Shown here in pieces: positions 35,435 to 44,110 of a DNA stretch of 64,000 bases. The position numbers were made by a program, and so were the translations under genes. The stretch comes from Streptomyces meridianus. GTDB lineage: Bacteria; Actinomycetota; Actinomycetes; Streptomycetales; Streptomycetaceae. The stretch lies in NCBI RefSeq assembly GCF_023703325.1, contig NZ_JAMQGM010000037.1:215277-279276 (forward strand). The letters are read 5' to 3'. Below the pieces are notes generated by a model. The model searched no databases, was not told the origin of the DNA, and saw only the letters and a list, made by a program, of their open reading frames with translations. Numbering within the stretch: position 1 is the first letter of the stretch; the number at the start of each line of letters is the position of its first letter.

Positions 35435-36949
35435 TCATCGGCGTTCCCCGCCGTCGCCGGCCCGCTTCGTGCGGCAGACCACCTCGTCGCCGGTGAGCGC
35501 CGCGAACCCGTTGCCGTCCGCCTCCTCGGCGGCCCGCACCCGTTGCACCCGCTGCCGGTCGTCACCGAGGGTCACCCGCATCCCCGGCCCCTGGCCCGGA
35601 ACGGGAACCAGATCCGCCCCCGGCAGAGCCGCGGCCAGCGTCCGCGCGGAACGGTCCCACCCCGGGTCGTACGCGATCACCGTCCGGCCGGGAGCGGCCA
35701 CGGCGTTGCCCGGTGGCCCGCCGGCGGCGAACCCGGTGGCACGCAGCGCCCGGTCCACCTTCCGGGCCAGCCCCTTGCGGTGCGTGCCGTTGAAGACCTG
35801 GACCCGGACCCGGCGCGGGGAGATGTCGACGATCTCGGACTTCCCGCCGCTCTGACGCCGTGCCCTCAGCGGCCGGTCCTCCCGCACCGCCCGGAAGAGC
35901 CGGGCGGCCCTCTCGTCGTCCCACTTCACCGTGTCGCCGATGCCGGGCACCGGGAAGCCGGGGTCCTCGACGGGCACCGAGGCGAACTCCGACGACGCCG
36001 GGGTGAACCCCCGCATGGCCCGTCCGAGCGCGACCAGTTCGTCCGGGCCGAAACCGCTGTCGGCGCGCACCGAACCCAGCAGGGCCGAGGCCACGCGGTT
36101 GAAGGCGACCGGGTTCACCAGCACCCCGCTCTCGGTGACCCGGTGCACGAGCGCGGCCAGAAAGCGCTGCTGGCGCCGCATCCGGGCGAGGTCGGCGCCC
36201 TCGTCGATGTGCCGGGAGCGCACGTACTGCAGGGCTTCGCCGCCGTCCAGGGTGCTCCGGCCGGCCGGGAGTGCGAGCCCGGTGTGGTCGTCGTTCAGCG
36301 GGACGGGGGTGCAGACGTCCACACCGCCGACCGCGTCGACGGTCTTCATGAAGCTGGAGAAGTCCACCTCGATGTAGTGGTCGATGTGCACGCCGGTCAT
36401 GTGCTCCACCGTGCGCACGGTCAGGTGCGGGCCGCCCCGGGCATAGGCCGCGTTGAGTTTCGCCACCTCGGGCGGACGCTTCCGGCCGGTCACCGGGTCG
36501 GTGTGGCCGGGCAGCTCGGCGTACGAGTCGCGCGGCAGGCTGATCACGGTGGCCCGCTCCCGGTCCCCCGACAGATGGACGAGCATGATCGTGTCGGTGC
36601 AGTGGCAGGGAGCGCCGCCGAGCCGGTACCGCTGTCGCTCCTCCCGGGTGATCCGGTCGCGTCCGTCCGTGCCGACGACGAGGAAGTCCAGACCTTCGCC
36701 GCCCCGTGGCCGGTCGCTCAGCCCCTCGAAGGGGTCGATGCGGTCGATGCCGGTGTCCAGGCCGGTGACCACCGCGTGCCCCACGCCGCCCGCGGCCAGG
36801 AGCAGCAACGAGATGCCGGCCGCCACCCGGAGCCCCCAGCGGCGGCGAGTGGGACGTCCGCGCCGGCGCGGCCGGTGTGTCCGGCGGTCGAGGAGACGCG
36901 GACGTCCGGCGAGGGCACGGGGGCGGGGGGAGCGAGCCGGTCCGGTCAT
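35435..36949 (-). CDS. LCP cell-wall ligase 2 with LytR C-terminal domain
   Basis: A 504-residue LCP protein. A basic Arg/Pro-rich cytoplasmic head is followed by one membrane segment (VAAGISLLLLAAGGVGHAVV). The LCP core has FLVVGTDGRDRI and ISLPRDSYAEL, with AAYARGGPHLTVRTVE as in the family. A LytR_C module (RVRVQVFNGTHRKGLARK onwards) closes the protein. ATG at 36949 is chosen; the frame is open for 89 further codons upstream without a ribosome site. It overlaps no neighbour and is divergent from a glycosyltransferase. Confidence 0.92.
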   Translation of the reverse strand: MTGPARSPRPRALAGRPRLLDRRTHRPRRRGRPTRRRWGLRVAAGISLLLLAAGGVGHAVVTGLDTGIDRIDPFEGLSDRPRGGEGLDFLVVGTDGRDRITREERQRYRLGGAPCHCTDTIMLVHLSGDRERATVISLPRDSYAELPGHTDPVTGRKRPPEVAKLNAAYARGGPHLTVRTVEHMTGVHIDHYIEVDFSSFMKTVDAVGGVDVCTPVPLNDDHTGLALPAGRSTLDGGEALQYVRSRHIDEGADLARMRRQQRFLAALVHRVTESGVLVNPVAFNRVASALLGSVRADSGFGPDELVALGRAMRGFTPASSEFASVPVEDPGFPVPGIGDTVKWDDERAARLFRAVREDRPLRARRQSGGKSEIVDISPRRVRVQVFNGTHRKGLARKVDRALRATGFAAGGPPGNAVAAPGRTVIAYDPGWDRSARTLAAALPGADLVPVPGQGPGMRVTLGDDRQRVQRVRAAEEADGNGFAALTGDEVVCRTKRAGDGGERR

Positions 36950-37157
36950 GGGGTCGGGCACCTCCGCGGCAGGGCTGGGCTGAGGGCCCCGGGCCGGATC
37001 GTGCCCGGACCTGGGACGACCCCGGGCAGCCCCCGAGGACCGCGGACCACCGTAGGTCGGGCGACGGTGCCGCCCGCGCCCCCACGCCGCCCGCCGCTGC
37101 GCCGGCCACCCGGGCGGGGTGCGGCGGCGTCCCTCGTTCGCGGTAACGTGACGTGCG

Positions 37158-38189
37158 ATGAACGCATCTGCTGAACAGCGATTTCCGGCCGTTTCCGTGA
37201 TCATGCCGGTGCTCAACGAGGAACGTCATCTGCGGACGGCGGTCCGGCACATCCTGGAACAGGAGTACGCCGGAGAGCTGGAGGTGGTGATCGCCCTCGG
37301 CCCGTCCACGGACCGGACCGACGAGATAGCCGCCGAACTCGTGCGCGAGGACGGCCGGGTCACGACGGTGCCCAATCCCACCGGCCGGACCCCCGCTGCG
37401 CTGAACGCCGCGATCAAGGCGTCCCGGCACCCCGTCGTCGTCCGCGTGGACGGACACGGCATGCTGTCGCCCGACTACATCGCCACGGCCGTGCGCCTGC
37501 TGGACGAGACCGGCGCGCAGAACGTCGGCGGGCTCATGCACGCCGAGGGCGAGAACGACTGGGAGCGGGCCGTCGCCGCCGCCATGACGTCGAAGATCGG
37601 CGTCGGCAACGCGGCCTTCCACACCGGCGGCGCGGCCGGCCCGGCCGAGACCGTCTACCTCGGCGTCTTCCGGCGCGAGGCGCTGGAGCGCCAGGGCGGC
37701 TACAACGAGGAGTTCATCCGGGCCCAGGACTGGGAGCTGAACTTCCGGATCCGCGAGGCCGGCGGGCTGATCTGGTTCTCCCCGGAGCTGAAGGTGTCCT
37801 ACCGGCCGCGGCCCTCCCTGCGTGCGCTGGCCAAGCAGTACAAGGACTACGGGCGGTGGCGGCACGTCGTCGCCCGCTTCCACCAGGGCTCGATCAACCT
37901 GCGCTACCTCGCCCCGCCTACCGCGGTGCTGGCCATTGCGGCCGGTCTCGTCGTGGGTGTCGCACTGACTCCGTGGGGCCTGGTGGTGCCGGCGGGATAC
38001 CTCGCGGCGATCACGGCCGGATCGATACCGGCGGGCAAGGGCCTGCCGCCGAAGTCGAGGATGTGGATTCCCGTGGCCCTGGCGACGATGCACATGTCCT
38101 GGGGCTGGGGCTTCCTCACCAGCCCGCGCTCGCTGGCCCGGAAGGTCATCGCGAGCCGCCGTCCGGCGGTGACGGCCGCCGAGTCCTGA
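37158..38189 (+). CDS. Family 2 glycosyltransferase
   Basis: A 343-residue membrane-associated glycosyltransferase. The GT-A core begins VSVIMPVLNEERHL. The metal-binding acidic motif is RVDGHG (in place of DxD), and the later acceptor-side motif is QDWELNFRI (the ED/xDxE region). Two to three hydrophobic segments near the C-terminus (LAPPTAVLAIAAGLVVGVAL, then LVVPAGYLAAITAG) suggest membrane attachment, similar to succinoglycan- or ExoA-type enzymes. ATG at 37158 is close behind a possible short leader. The neighbouring LCP ligases suggest the product is a wall or surface glycan. Confidence 0.88.
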   Translation: MNASAEQRFPAVSVIMPVLNEERHLRTAVRHILEQEYAGELEVVIALGPSTDRTDEIAAELVREDGRVTTVPNPTGRTPAALNAAIKASRHPVVVRVDGHGMLSPDYIATAVRLLDETGAQNVGGLMHAEGENDWERAVAAAMTSKIGVGNAAFHTGGAAGPAETVYLGVFRREALERQGGYNEEFIRAQDWELNFRIREAGGLIWFSPELKVSYRPRPSLRALAKQYKDYGRWRHVVARFHQGSINLRYLAPPTAVLAIAAGLVVGVALTPWGLVVPAGYLAAITAGSIPAGKGLPPKSRMWIPVALATMHMSWGWGFLTSPRSLARKVIASRRPAVTAAES

Positions 38190-38210
38190 CCGGTCGCGTT
38201 CCGGACCCGG

Positions 38211-38282
38211 CGGAGAGGGGCGGTGCCACCGTGCGTGGACACTGCCAACAGTGTCCGCCGTGCGTGGCACCGCCCCTCTCCG
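38211..38282. terminator. Large nested bidirectional hairpin
   Basis: A perfect 19-bp outer stem (38211-38229 with 38264-38282) encloses a perfect 8-bp inner stem (38237-38244 with 38249-38256, loop CCAA). It separates the convergent glycosyltransferase and LCP ligase 3. Confidence 0.8.
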
Positions 38283-38297
38283 CTGTCCCGCCGGCGG

Positions 38298-39917
38298 CTA
38301 CCAGACGTAGCTGTCGTTGACCTTCATGCAGGCCTTCCGGTCGTCGCCGTTGATGGCGTCCGCGCTCTCCGGCGCCTTGTTCCCGTCCCTCGCGGCGTCC
38401 TCCGGGTAACGGTCGCCCTTGGGCCAGTCCGCGCCGATGACCACCTGGACCTGCTCGGAGTCGTCCGAGAGCTTCACCAGCCGTGACGGGACCCCGAGCG
38501 CCTTCGCCACGGCGAGCGCGTCGCCCCGCAGGGCGGTCTGGGGGTAGGTGACGGCGGTTCCGGGCCGGGAGGTGAGGCCGGTGTCCGCGGTCGCCTCGGT
38601 CCAGCCCAGGTCGGAGAGGGCGGCGGTGATCTCGCCCGCCCGTCCCGGCTCGGCTCCCCCGGGCGCCGAGGCGGTGCCGTTCGTGACCGTGATCTTCAGC
38701 GCGTCCTTCGGCGTGCCGGGTGAGGCTTGCGGCTCCTGCTTCTTCTTCCGGTCCTTGCCGTCGAGCGCGATGTCGCTGCGGAGAAGGGAGAAGACCTGCT
38801 CGGCGTCGCCCGGCTTGGGCAGGACGTAGCCGGCCTGGGGGCCGTAGACGAACGGCATCGTCGTCATCGTGATGCGCTCGGTGGGCACCCGCTTCAGGTC
38901 GTTCGCCAAGTCGTAGAGCTTGCTCACCGTGCCGATGCTCTCGTCCACGGTGAGTGCGCCGACGGCGGCCTCCGCGAGCCTGCGGAGCTTGTCGGGGTCG
39001 GTGAGCTTGGTTCCCGCCTTGAGCTCGCGCACCATCGAGTTCATGTACATGTGCTGGGCGCGGGCCCGGCCGATGTCGCTGCCGTCCTCGAATCCGTAGC
39101 GGGTGCGCAGCCACTGCAGGGCCTGCTCGCCCTGGACCCGGGTGGTGCCGGCCCTGAGCTTCAGTCCGGAACCGTGTCCCTGGCTGTCGTGGGAGTAGAT
39201 GTTCTTGTCCACGCAGACCGGGACGCCGCCGATCGCGTCGGCCATCCGCACGACGCCGGCGAAGTCGACCATCATGAAGTGGTCGATGTAAACACCCGTC
39301 AGTTCCTTCCAGGTGGCCACGGCGCATCCGGGGCCGCCGTGCTGGAGGGCCTGGTTGATGGGCGCCATGGCCTGCTCGCGGTAGACCGTGCCGTCCTCCG
39401 GATCCGTGCACTCCGGAATGGTGACGCGGGTGTCGCGGGGGATGCTGACCACCGACATGCTCCTGCGGTCGGCGGCGACGTGGACGAGCATCTGCACGTC
39501 CGCGAGCGGTTTGCGGCCCGCGTCCTTCCTGGCCCCGCCGAGCCGGACGTTCTCCTCGCCCTGCCGGCTGTCGGAGCCGATCAGCAGGATGTTGAGCGGC
39601 GACTGCCCGGCGGCGTTGGGCGCGGGCTTGCCGATCTTGTTGTCGCCGAGGTCGAGCCGGCCTTTGCGCAGGGTGTTGTCGAGGTGCCGCAGATAGAGGT
39701 ATCCCGCCCCGGCCGTCGCGAGCAGCAGCAGTGCGACGGCCACGGCGAGTATGCGGAGTATGCGTCTGCGGCGCCGTCCCGGAGGTCTGCCCCCGGTGTC
39801 GTCCCCGTCCGGGCCCGGCCGGTCGCCGCCCTCGGGGCGGTCCCCGGGCGGTGGGCCGGACTCCGGGGACTGCGAGCCGCGTTGATCAGGTAGCCGGTCG
39901 ACACTGCTCCGCGGCAT
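38298..39917 (-). CDS. LCP cell-wall ligase 3 with LytR C-terminal domain
   Basis: A 539-residue LCP protein. A cytoplasmic Gly/Pro/Asp/Arg head of about 50 residues precedes the membrane segment (ILRILAVAVALLLLATAGAGYLYL). Catalytic motifs are ILLIGSDSRQGE and VSIPRDTRVTIPE. A LytR_C domain (LKITVTNGTASAPGG onwards) ends in KACMKVNDSYVW. GGGAGG sits before the ATG. It lies 51 bases behind LCP ligase 4 on the same strand, so ligases 3, 4 and perhaps 5 may be one transcription unit. Confidence 0.92.
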   Translation of the reverse strand: MPRSSVDRLPDQRGSQSPESGPPPGDRPEGGDRPGPDGDDTGGRPPGRRRRRILRILAVAVALLLLATAGAGYLYLRHLDNTLRKGRLDLGDNKIGKPAPNAAGQSPLNILLIGSDSRQGEENVRLGGARKDAGRKPLADVQMLVHVAADRRSMSVVSIPRDTRVTIPECTDPEDGTVYREQAMAPINQALQHGGPGCAVATWKELTGVYIDHFMMVDFAGVVRMADAIGGVPVCVDKNIYSHDSQGHGSGLKLRAGTTRVQGEQALQWLRTRYGFEDGSDIGRARAQHMYMNSMVRELKAGTKLTDPDKLRRLAEAAVGALTVDESIGTVSKLYDLANDLKRVPTERITMTTMPFVYGPQAGYVLPKPGDAEQVFSLLRSDIALDGKDRKKKQEPQASPGTPKDALKITVTNGTASAPGGAEPGRAGEITAALSDLGWTEATADTGLTSRPGTAVTYPQTALRGDALAVAKALGVPSRLVKLSDDSEQVQVVIGADWPKGDRYPEDAARDGNKAPESADAINGDDRKACMKVNDSYVW

Positions 39918-39968
39918 GGGACCTCCCCGTCCCTTCAGTTGTGTTCGGTCTTCCCCGGATCCGTGGAC

Positions 39969-41651
39969 CTACCGGACGCAGAGGTTCTTGTCGTTGGCCC
40001 GGACCTGCGGGACGTCCTTGGGCGCCTTGGTGGGGGCGGAGATCGGCGTGCCCGCGGCCTGGAAGTCGGCGCCCAGGACGAGGGTCATGTTCTCCATCGG
40101 CCCGGCGTCCTCCTTGCCCTGCTTCAGGGCGGACGCCGGCAGACCCATCATGTCGGCGAGCCGACGGGCCTGGTCGGCCTGGTTCGGCGCGAACTCCAGC
40201 GTCGTCTTGTCCTGCTTGCCCCCGGTGGCGTTGCCGCCGTTGCTCGACCGCGTCACACCCTCGGTGTTCTGCAGCCAGTCGACGGTGTCCTGAGCGGCGC
40301 CCAACGGGCCCCCGCCGTTGAGGACTTCGACGCGGACCGCGGACGGCTCGGCCATCGGCCCCTCGAGCAGCTCGGCCTGCTTGTCCTTGGCGGCCTTCTT
40401 CTTCTGCTTCACCTCGGTCAGCGAGACGTCGTTGCGGACCATGGAGAAGATCGGCTCGGCCTTGGGCTTGTCCAGCAGCACGGTCGCGCCATCGGTGTTG
40501 TCCACCACCGGCACCGTGACGAAGCTGATGTTCGCCAGGTTGACGCGCTTGAGGTCCTTGGCGAGGTCGACGAGTTTGCCCACCTTGCCTATCCCGGTGT
40601 CGACGGTCAGCGCCTTCGTGGCGGCGTTGGCCAGGTCGTAGAGCTTGGACGGGCTGCTCAGGGTGTCCCCGGACTTCATCGTCTTGATCATGGAGCTGAG
40701 GAACTGCTGCTGCAGCTTGATGCGGTCCAGGTCGCTGCCGAAGCCGACCGCGTGCCGGGTGCGGACGAACGCGAGCGCCTGCTCGCCCTTCACCTTGTGC
40801 CGGCCTGCGCCGAGCCGGAGGTGCGACTTGGGGTCGTTGAGGTCCTTGGTCAGGCAGACCGGGACGCCGCCGACCGCCGTGGAGAGCGTCTTCACCGCGT
40901 TGAAGTCGGCCATCATGAAGTGGTTGATCTTCACTCCGGTCATCTTCTCCACGGTCCGCCAGGTGCAGCCGGGGTCGCGGCCGGACTGGCCGAGGCTGGT
41001 GTTGAACCGGACGCCCTGCTGCCCGGCGATCACCTTCTTGCTCCCGTCCTTCTGCACGGTGGGGCAGTCGGGGATGTCGGTGATCATGTCGCGGGGGATG
41101 CTGAGCGCGGTGGCGTTCGTCCGGTCCTTGGAGACGTGGAAGAGGATCGTGGTGTCCGCGTGGCCGACGCTCCCGGCGTCGCCGTAGCCCTTGTTCTTGC
41201 CGGTCCGGTTGTCGGTGCCGATGACGAGGATGTTCAGCGGGCCGTTGCTGGACGCGGCGTTGTTCATCCCGACGTCGACCTTGTCGATGTTGCCGTCGAG
41301 GTGGTTCATGAAGGCGTACGCACACGCGGTGCCGGCGACCAGCAGGAAGGCGGTGATGCCGCCGGTCCAGTACAGGGCCTTCTTCCGGCCGCTCTTCTCG
41401 GGCCGGGGCCTGCGGCGGCCGGCGGGCGGCGGGGCCACGGCCCCGCGACGCCCGCGCTGCGACGGCACGTCACGGCGCCGGGAGCGGCCCGGCGTCTCGT
41501 GGGTCCGGCCGGAGGCTCTGCGCTGAGCCGGAGGCGACTGTCGCCCTGCGGTATGGTTCGATCGCAGTTCGTAGTCACCGGTGTTGGGGTCGAACACCCA
41601 CTGGTCTGCGGGGTCGTAGTCACCCGCTCGTCCACGGCCTTGCGCGTCCAC
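39969..41651 (-). CDS. LCP cell-wall ligase 4 with LytR C-terminal domain
   Basis: A 560-residue LCP protein. The cytoplasmic head contains WVFDPNTGDYELR, then a basic stretch, then the membrane segment (ALYWTGGITAFLLVAGTACAYAF). The core has ILVIGTDNRTGKN and LSIPRDMITDIPD. The LytR_C module (VRVEVLNGGGPLGAAQD onwards) precedes a Cys near the end (NLCVR), echoing the final Cys-containing tail of ligase 3. GTG start at 41651. The 210 bases upstream probably carry the promoter. Confidence 0.92.
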   Translation of the reverse strand: MDAQGRGRAGDYDPADQWVFDPNTGDYELRSNHTAGRQSPPAQRRASGRTHETPGRSRRRDVPSQRGRRGAVAPPPAGRRRPRPEKSGRKKALYWTGGITAFLLVAGTACAYAFMNHLDGNIDKVDVGMNNAASSNGPLNILVIGTDNRTGKNKGYGDAGSVGHADTTILFHVSKDRTNATALSIPRDMITDIPDCPTVQKDGSKKVIAGQQGVRFNTSLGQSGRDPGCTWRTVEKMTGVKINHFMMADFNAVKTLSTAVGGVPVCLTKDLNDPKSHLRLGAGRHKVKGEQALAFVRTRHAVGFGSDLDRIKLQQQFLSSMIKTMKSGDTLSSPSKLYDLANAATKALTVDTGIGKVGKLVDLAKDLKRVNLANISFVTVPVVDNTDGATVLLDKPKAEPIFSMVRNDVSLTEVKQKKKAAKDKQAELLEGPMAEPSAVRVEVLNGGGPLGAAQDTVDWLQNTEGVTRSSNGGNATGGKQDKTTLEFAPNQADQARRLADMMGLPASALKQGKEDAGPMENMTLVLGADFQAAGTPISAPTKAPKDVPQVRANDKNLCVR

Positions 41652-41861
41652 GGTTTCCTGAGTCCTCCGTCGGTACCACGCGGCGCCTCCCCCGGCGCCC
41701 GGTCATCGATTGCCGGTGCGCGGCTTCCCTGGCCGTCGGCACCGGATCGCTCACCTTATCCGCCCAGCTCACAGTCGGGCGACGGCGGTGGCAAAAACCT
41801 CCTCCCTTACACGCGGGCAATCCGCCCAATCCCGCCGCCGGATCGAGCGGCCCATATTTCG

Positions 41862-43085
41862 CTATTGATCACATGTGTCCCGATCTGCCGTGGTTCCCCG
41901 GTAGGTTGTCGGCGGTGTCGCCGGCGGGCGGGGTGAAGCGGATGCGGTGCCCGCCGCCGAAGCCTCGTCAACTTCCTCCGCGGACGCGGGATCGTCATCA
42001 CTGCCGCGCTCACCGGCCCGGTTGCGCTCCGGGGTCACCTCCACCGGTTCGTCGTCCCGCAGACTGCCGAACAGCTCTGCCGCGTCGGGCTGGGTCAGTT
42101 CGTCCCGATTGGGGTTCGGCGGGTACGGGCGGCGCGGCACTGTGAGGAAACGCACATGGTCCGTGGGGACGTCGCGGAGTGCGGCGGCGAGCTCGTACAA
42201 CTCTTCGAGCGAATCCAGCCCGGCGTCGGTGGTGATCGACGATGTCGCCGCGTCCAGCACCGGGTACAGGCGGGCCGGGTTCAGCAGTACGCCGTTGCTC
42301 TGCACCTTCTTCACCAGTGCGGCGAGGAACTGCTGCTGCCGGTCCATGCGGTCGGTGTCGCTGCCGTCGCCCAGGGCATGGCGGGCGCGGACGTACCCGA
42401 GGGCGTCCTCGCCGGCCAGCACCTGGCGTCCGGCGGGAAGTTCGAGATGTGCCGCGGTGTCCTTCACCGGGTACTTCAAGCAGACCTCGACGCCGTGCAC
42501 GGCATCGATGAGCCCGGTGAAGCCGGTGAAGTCGACGATCACGTGATGATCGATGCGGATGCCCGAGAGCTTCTCCACCGTGCGAATGGTGCAGGCCGGT
42601 CCACCGGCCTGGAACGCCGAGTTGAACTGGGCGAATCCGGGCTGCGTCGGTTCGCCGTCGGGGCCGGTGCAGGCGGGGACGGTCACCATCAGGTCGCGCG
42701 GGATGCTGACCGCCGTCACGCTCTCGCCGCCGGCCGCGAGATGCAGCAGGATCGTGGTGTCCGACCGCTGGGTCCCGGTGTCCCGCCCGTACCGGCCGTT
42801 CCCGTCGCCGCGGTTGTCCGAGCCGATGAGCAGGATGTTCCGCGCCTCGGCCACCCGCGCCGGCGGGCGCTCGTGCTCGTGGCTGCGCAGCTCGGCCGCG
42901 GTGGAGGTGTCCGTGGTGATGTTCGCGTCGAGTTCCCTGACCAGACCCCAGCCCACGCCGGAGGACGCCGCCAGCAGCGCCACCGCGCCCAGGGCGGCCC
43001 AGCGCAGTCGGTGCCGACGGTCCCCGACGTCCACGGCCCGGGCCGTCGGGGAGGTGTCGGGGCTGTCGGTCACGTCGGTGTCCAT
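41862..43085 (-). CDS. LCP cell-wall ligase 5
   Basis: A 407-residue LCP protein without LytR_C domain. A 27-residue head, a membrane segment (LRWAALGAVALLAASSGVGWGLV), and the core with ILLIGSDNRGDGNG and VSIPRDLMVTVPA are all clear. The tail is long, acidic then Ala/Pro/Thr-rich (about 50 residues) and ends in DTCDQ. GAGGG abuts the ATG at 43085, too close for efficient initiation, so GTG at 43073 may be used instead. In mycobacteria an LCP gene also precedes a TIGR03089 gene, as it does here. Confidence 0.9.
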   Translation of the reverse strand: MDTDVTDSPDTSPTARAVDVGDRRHRLRWAALGAVALLAASSGVGWGLVRELDANITTDTSTAAELRSHEHERPPARVAEARNILLIGSDNRGDGNGRYGRDTGTQRSDTTILLHLAAGGESVTAVSIPRDLMVTVPACTGPDGEPTQPGFAQFNSAFQAGGPACTIRTVEKLSGIRIDHHVIVDFTGFTGLIDAVHGVEVCLKYPVKDTAAHLELPAGRQVLAGEDALGYVRARHALGDGSDTDRMDRQQQFLAALVKKVQSNGVLLNPARLYPVLDAATSSITTDAGLDSLEELYELAAALRDVPTDHVRFLTVPRRPYPPNPNRDELTQPDAAELFGSLRDDEPVEVTPERNRAGERGSDDDPASAEEVDEASAAGTASASPRPPATPPTTYRGTTADRDTCDQ

Positions 43086-43232
43086 CCCTCACGGAGTCGG
43101 CTCCCTCGGCCGCGGGATTCCGCCGGCCGAAGAGGAAGACCCGTGAGGACGCCGCTTGGTTGTACGGCTGCGGCGATGCCCGCGACGTTCCTGCCGGTCA
43201 GCGGGCCGTGCGCGCCGGACGGGGCGGCCCGG

Positions 43233-43988
43233 TCAGCGAACGATGCCGGTGACCCGCTCACTCTTCCTGCGCTGCTCCAGCGCCTCCGGTGCCAGCGCGT
43301 CGAGATTGCGGCACAGCACGATCGAACCGCCGGCGGCGAGCGGCGCGAGCAGCCCGGCCGACAGGCCCTCCCAGGTGTCGTACGGCAGCGCGGACAGCAG
43401 GCGCGAACCGCTGCCCGTTCCCCGGCGCGCGGCGTCCTTGCGGGCCCGCTCGACCGTGTCGGCGGCGGTGAGCTCTCCCGCGCCCCCGAAGGCGAGTGCG
43501 GGAGCGTCGGGATCCACCGGGGCGTACGGAGCGAAGCGGTCGCCCTGGCTCGGCACCTCGACCGCGTAGTCGGCGAAACCGGCCGGTGGCTGCGGGAAGC
43601 GGGCGCCCAGTGGGCGCAGGCTCAGCGCCACGCGCTCGCCGGTGCAGGCCCGGGCCGCCTCGAGGGTGTCCGGCCCGGCCACGACCAGGTCGGCGGCCGA
43701 CGGATCTCCGTCCAGGTCGGCGACCACACCGGTGGACGAGCAGGCGAGCACCCACACGGCCGTCTGCCAGTGGGCGGGCAGCAGCAGCGCGAGCCGGTCG
43801 CCGGGCTGCGCCGCAAGATCGTCCTGCAGCAGGTTGGCCGTCTTCGCCACCCAATTGGCGAAAGTCGCCACCGAGAGTTCGACGCGTTCTCCGGTTGCGT
43901 CGTCGTAGAAGGTCACCAGGGGGCGGGCCGGGTCCGCGGCGAGCGCGGATCGCAGCAGGTCGGCGGGGGTGCGATCGATGGCGTTCAC
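43233..43988 (-). CDS. TIGR03089-type truncated AMP-binding-like protein
   Basis: A 251-residue protein resembling the N-terminal part of acyl-adenylating enzymes. RPLVTFYDDATGERVELS and TANLLQDDLAAQPGDRLALLLP match the start of such ligases, but the TSGTTG-type phosphate loop, the adenylate motif and the C-terminal lid are absent. It is therefore probably not an active ligase. GTG at 43988 is chosen: it begins NAIDRTPADLL as in relatives, and TACCCT (minus strand) about eight bases upstream suggests a leaderless transcript. The function of the family is not known to me. Confidence 0.75.
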   Translation of the reverse strand: MNAIDRTPADLLRSALAADPARPLVTFYDDATGERVELSVATFANWVAKTANLLQDDLAAQPGDRLALLLPAHWQTAVWVLACSSTGVVADLDGDPSAADLVVAGPDTLEAARACTGERVALSLRPLGARFPQPPAGFADYAVEVPSQGDRFAPYAPVDPDAPALAFGGAGELTAADTVERARKDAARRGTGSGSRLLSALPYDTWEGLSAGLLAPLAAGGSIVLCRNLDALAPEALEQRRKSERVTGIVR

Positions 43989-44110
43989 GCGCGCAAGGGT
44001 ACGCGGACCCACCGGCGGCGCCGGAGGGAGGCGATGAGCCCGTACGGGTGGCGGCTGCCCCGATCGAGCCGACAGGTCGTCACATCACCAATGGACATAT
44101 TTGTCTGACT

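Noticed and set aside
39939..41936. A 665-codon plus-strand frame opposite LCP ligase 4
   Set aside because: Shadow of the LCP coding strand, no motif or ribosome site.
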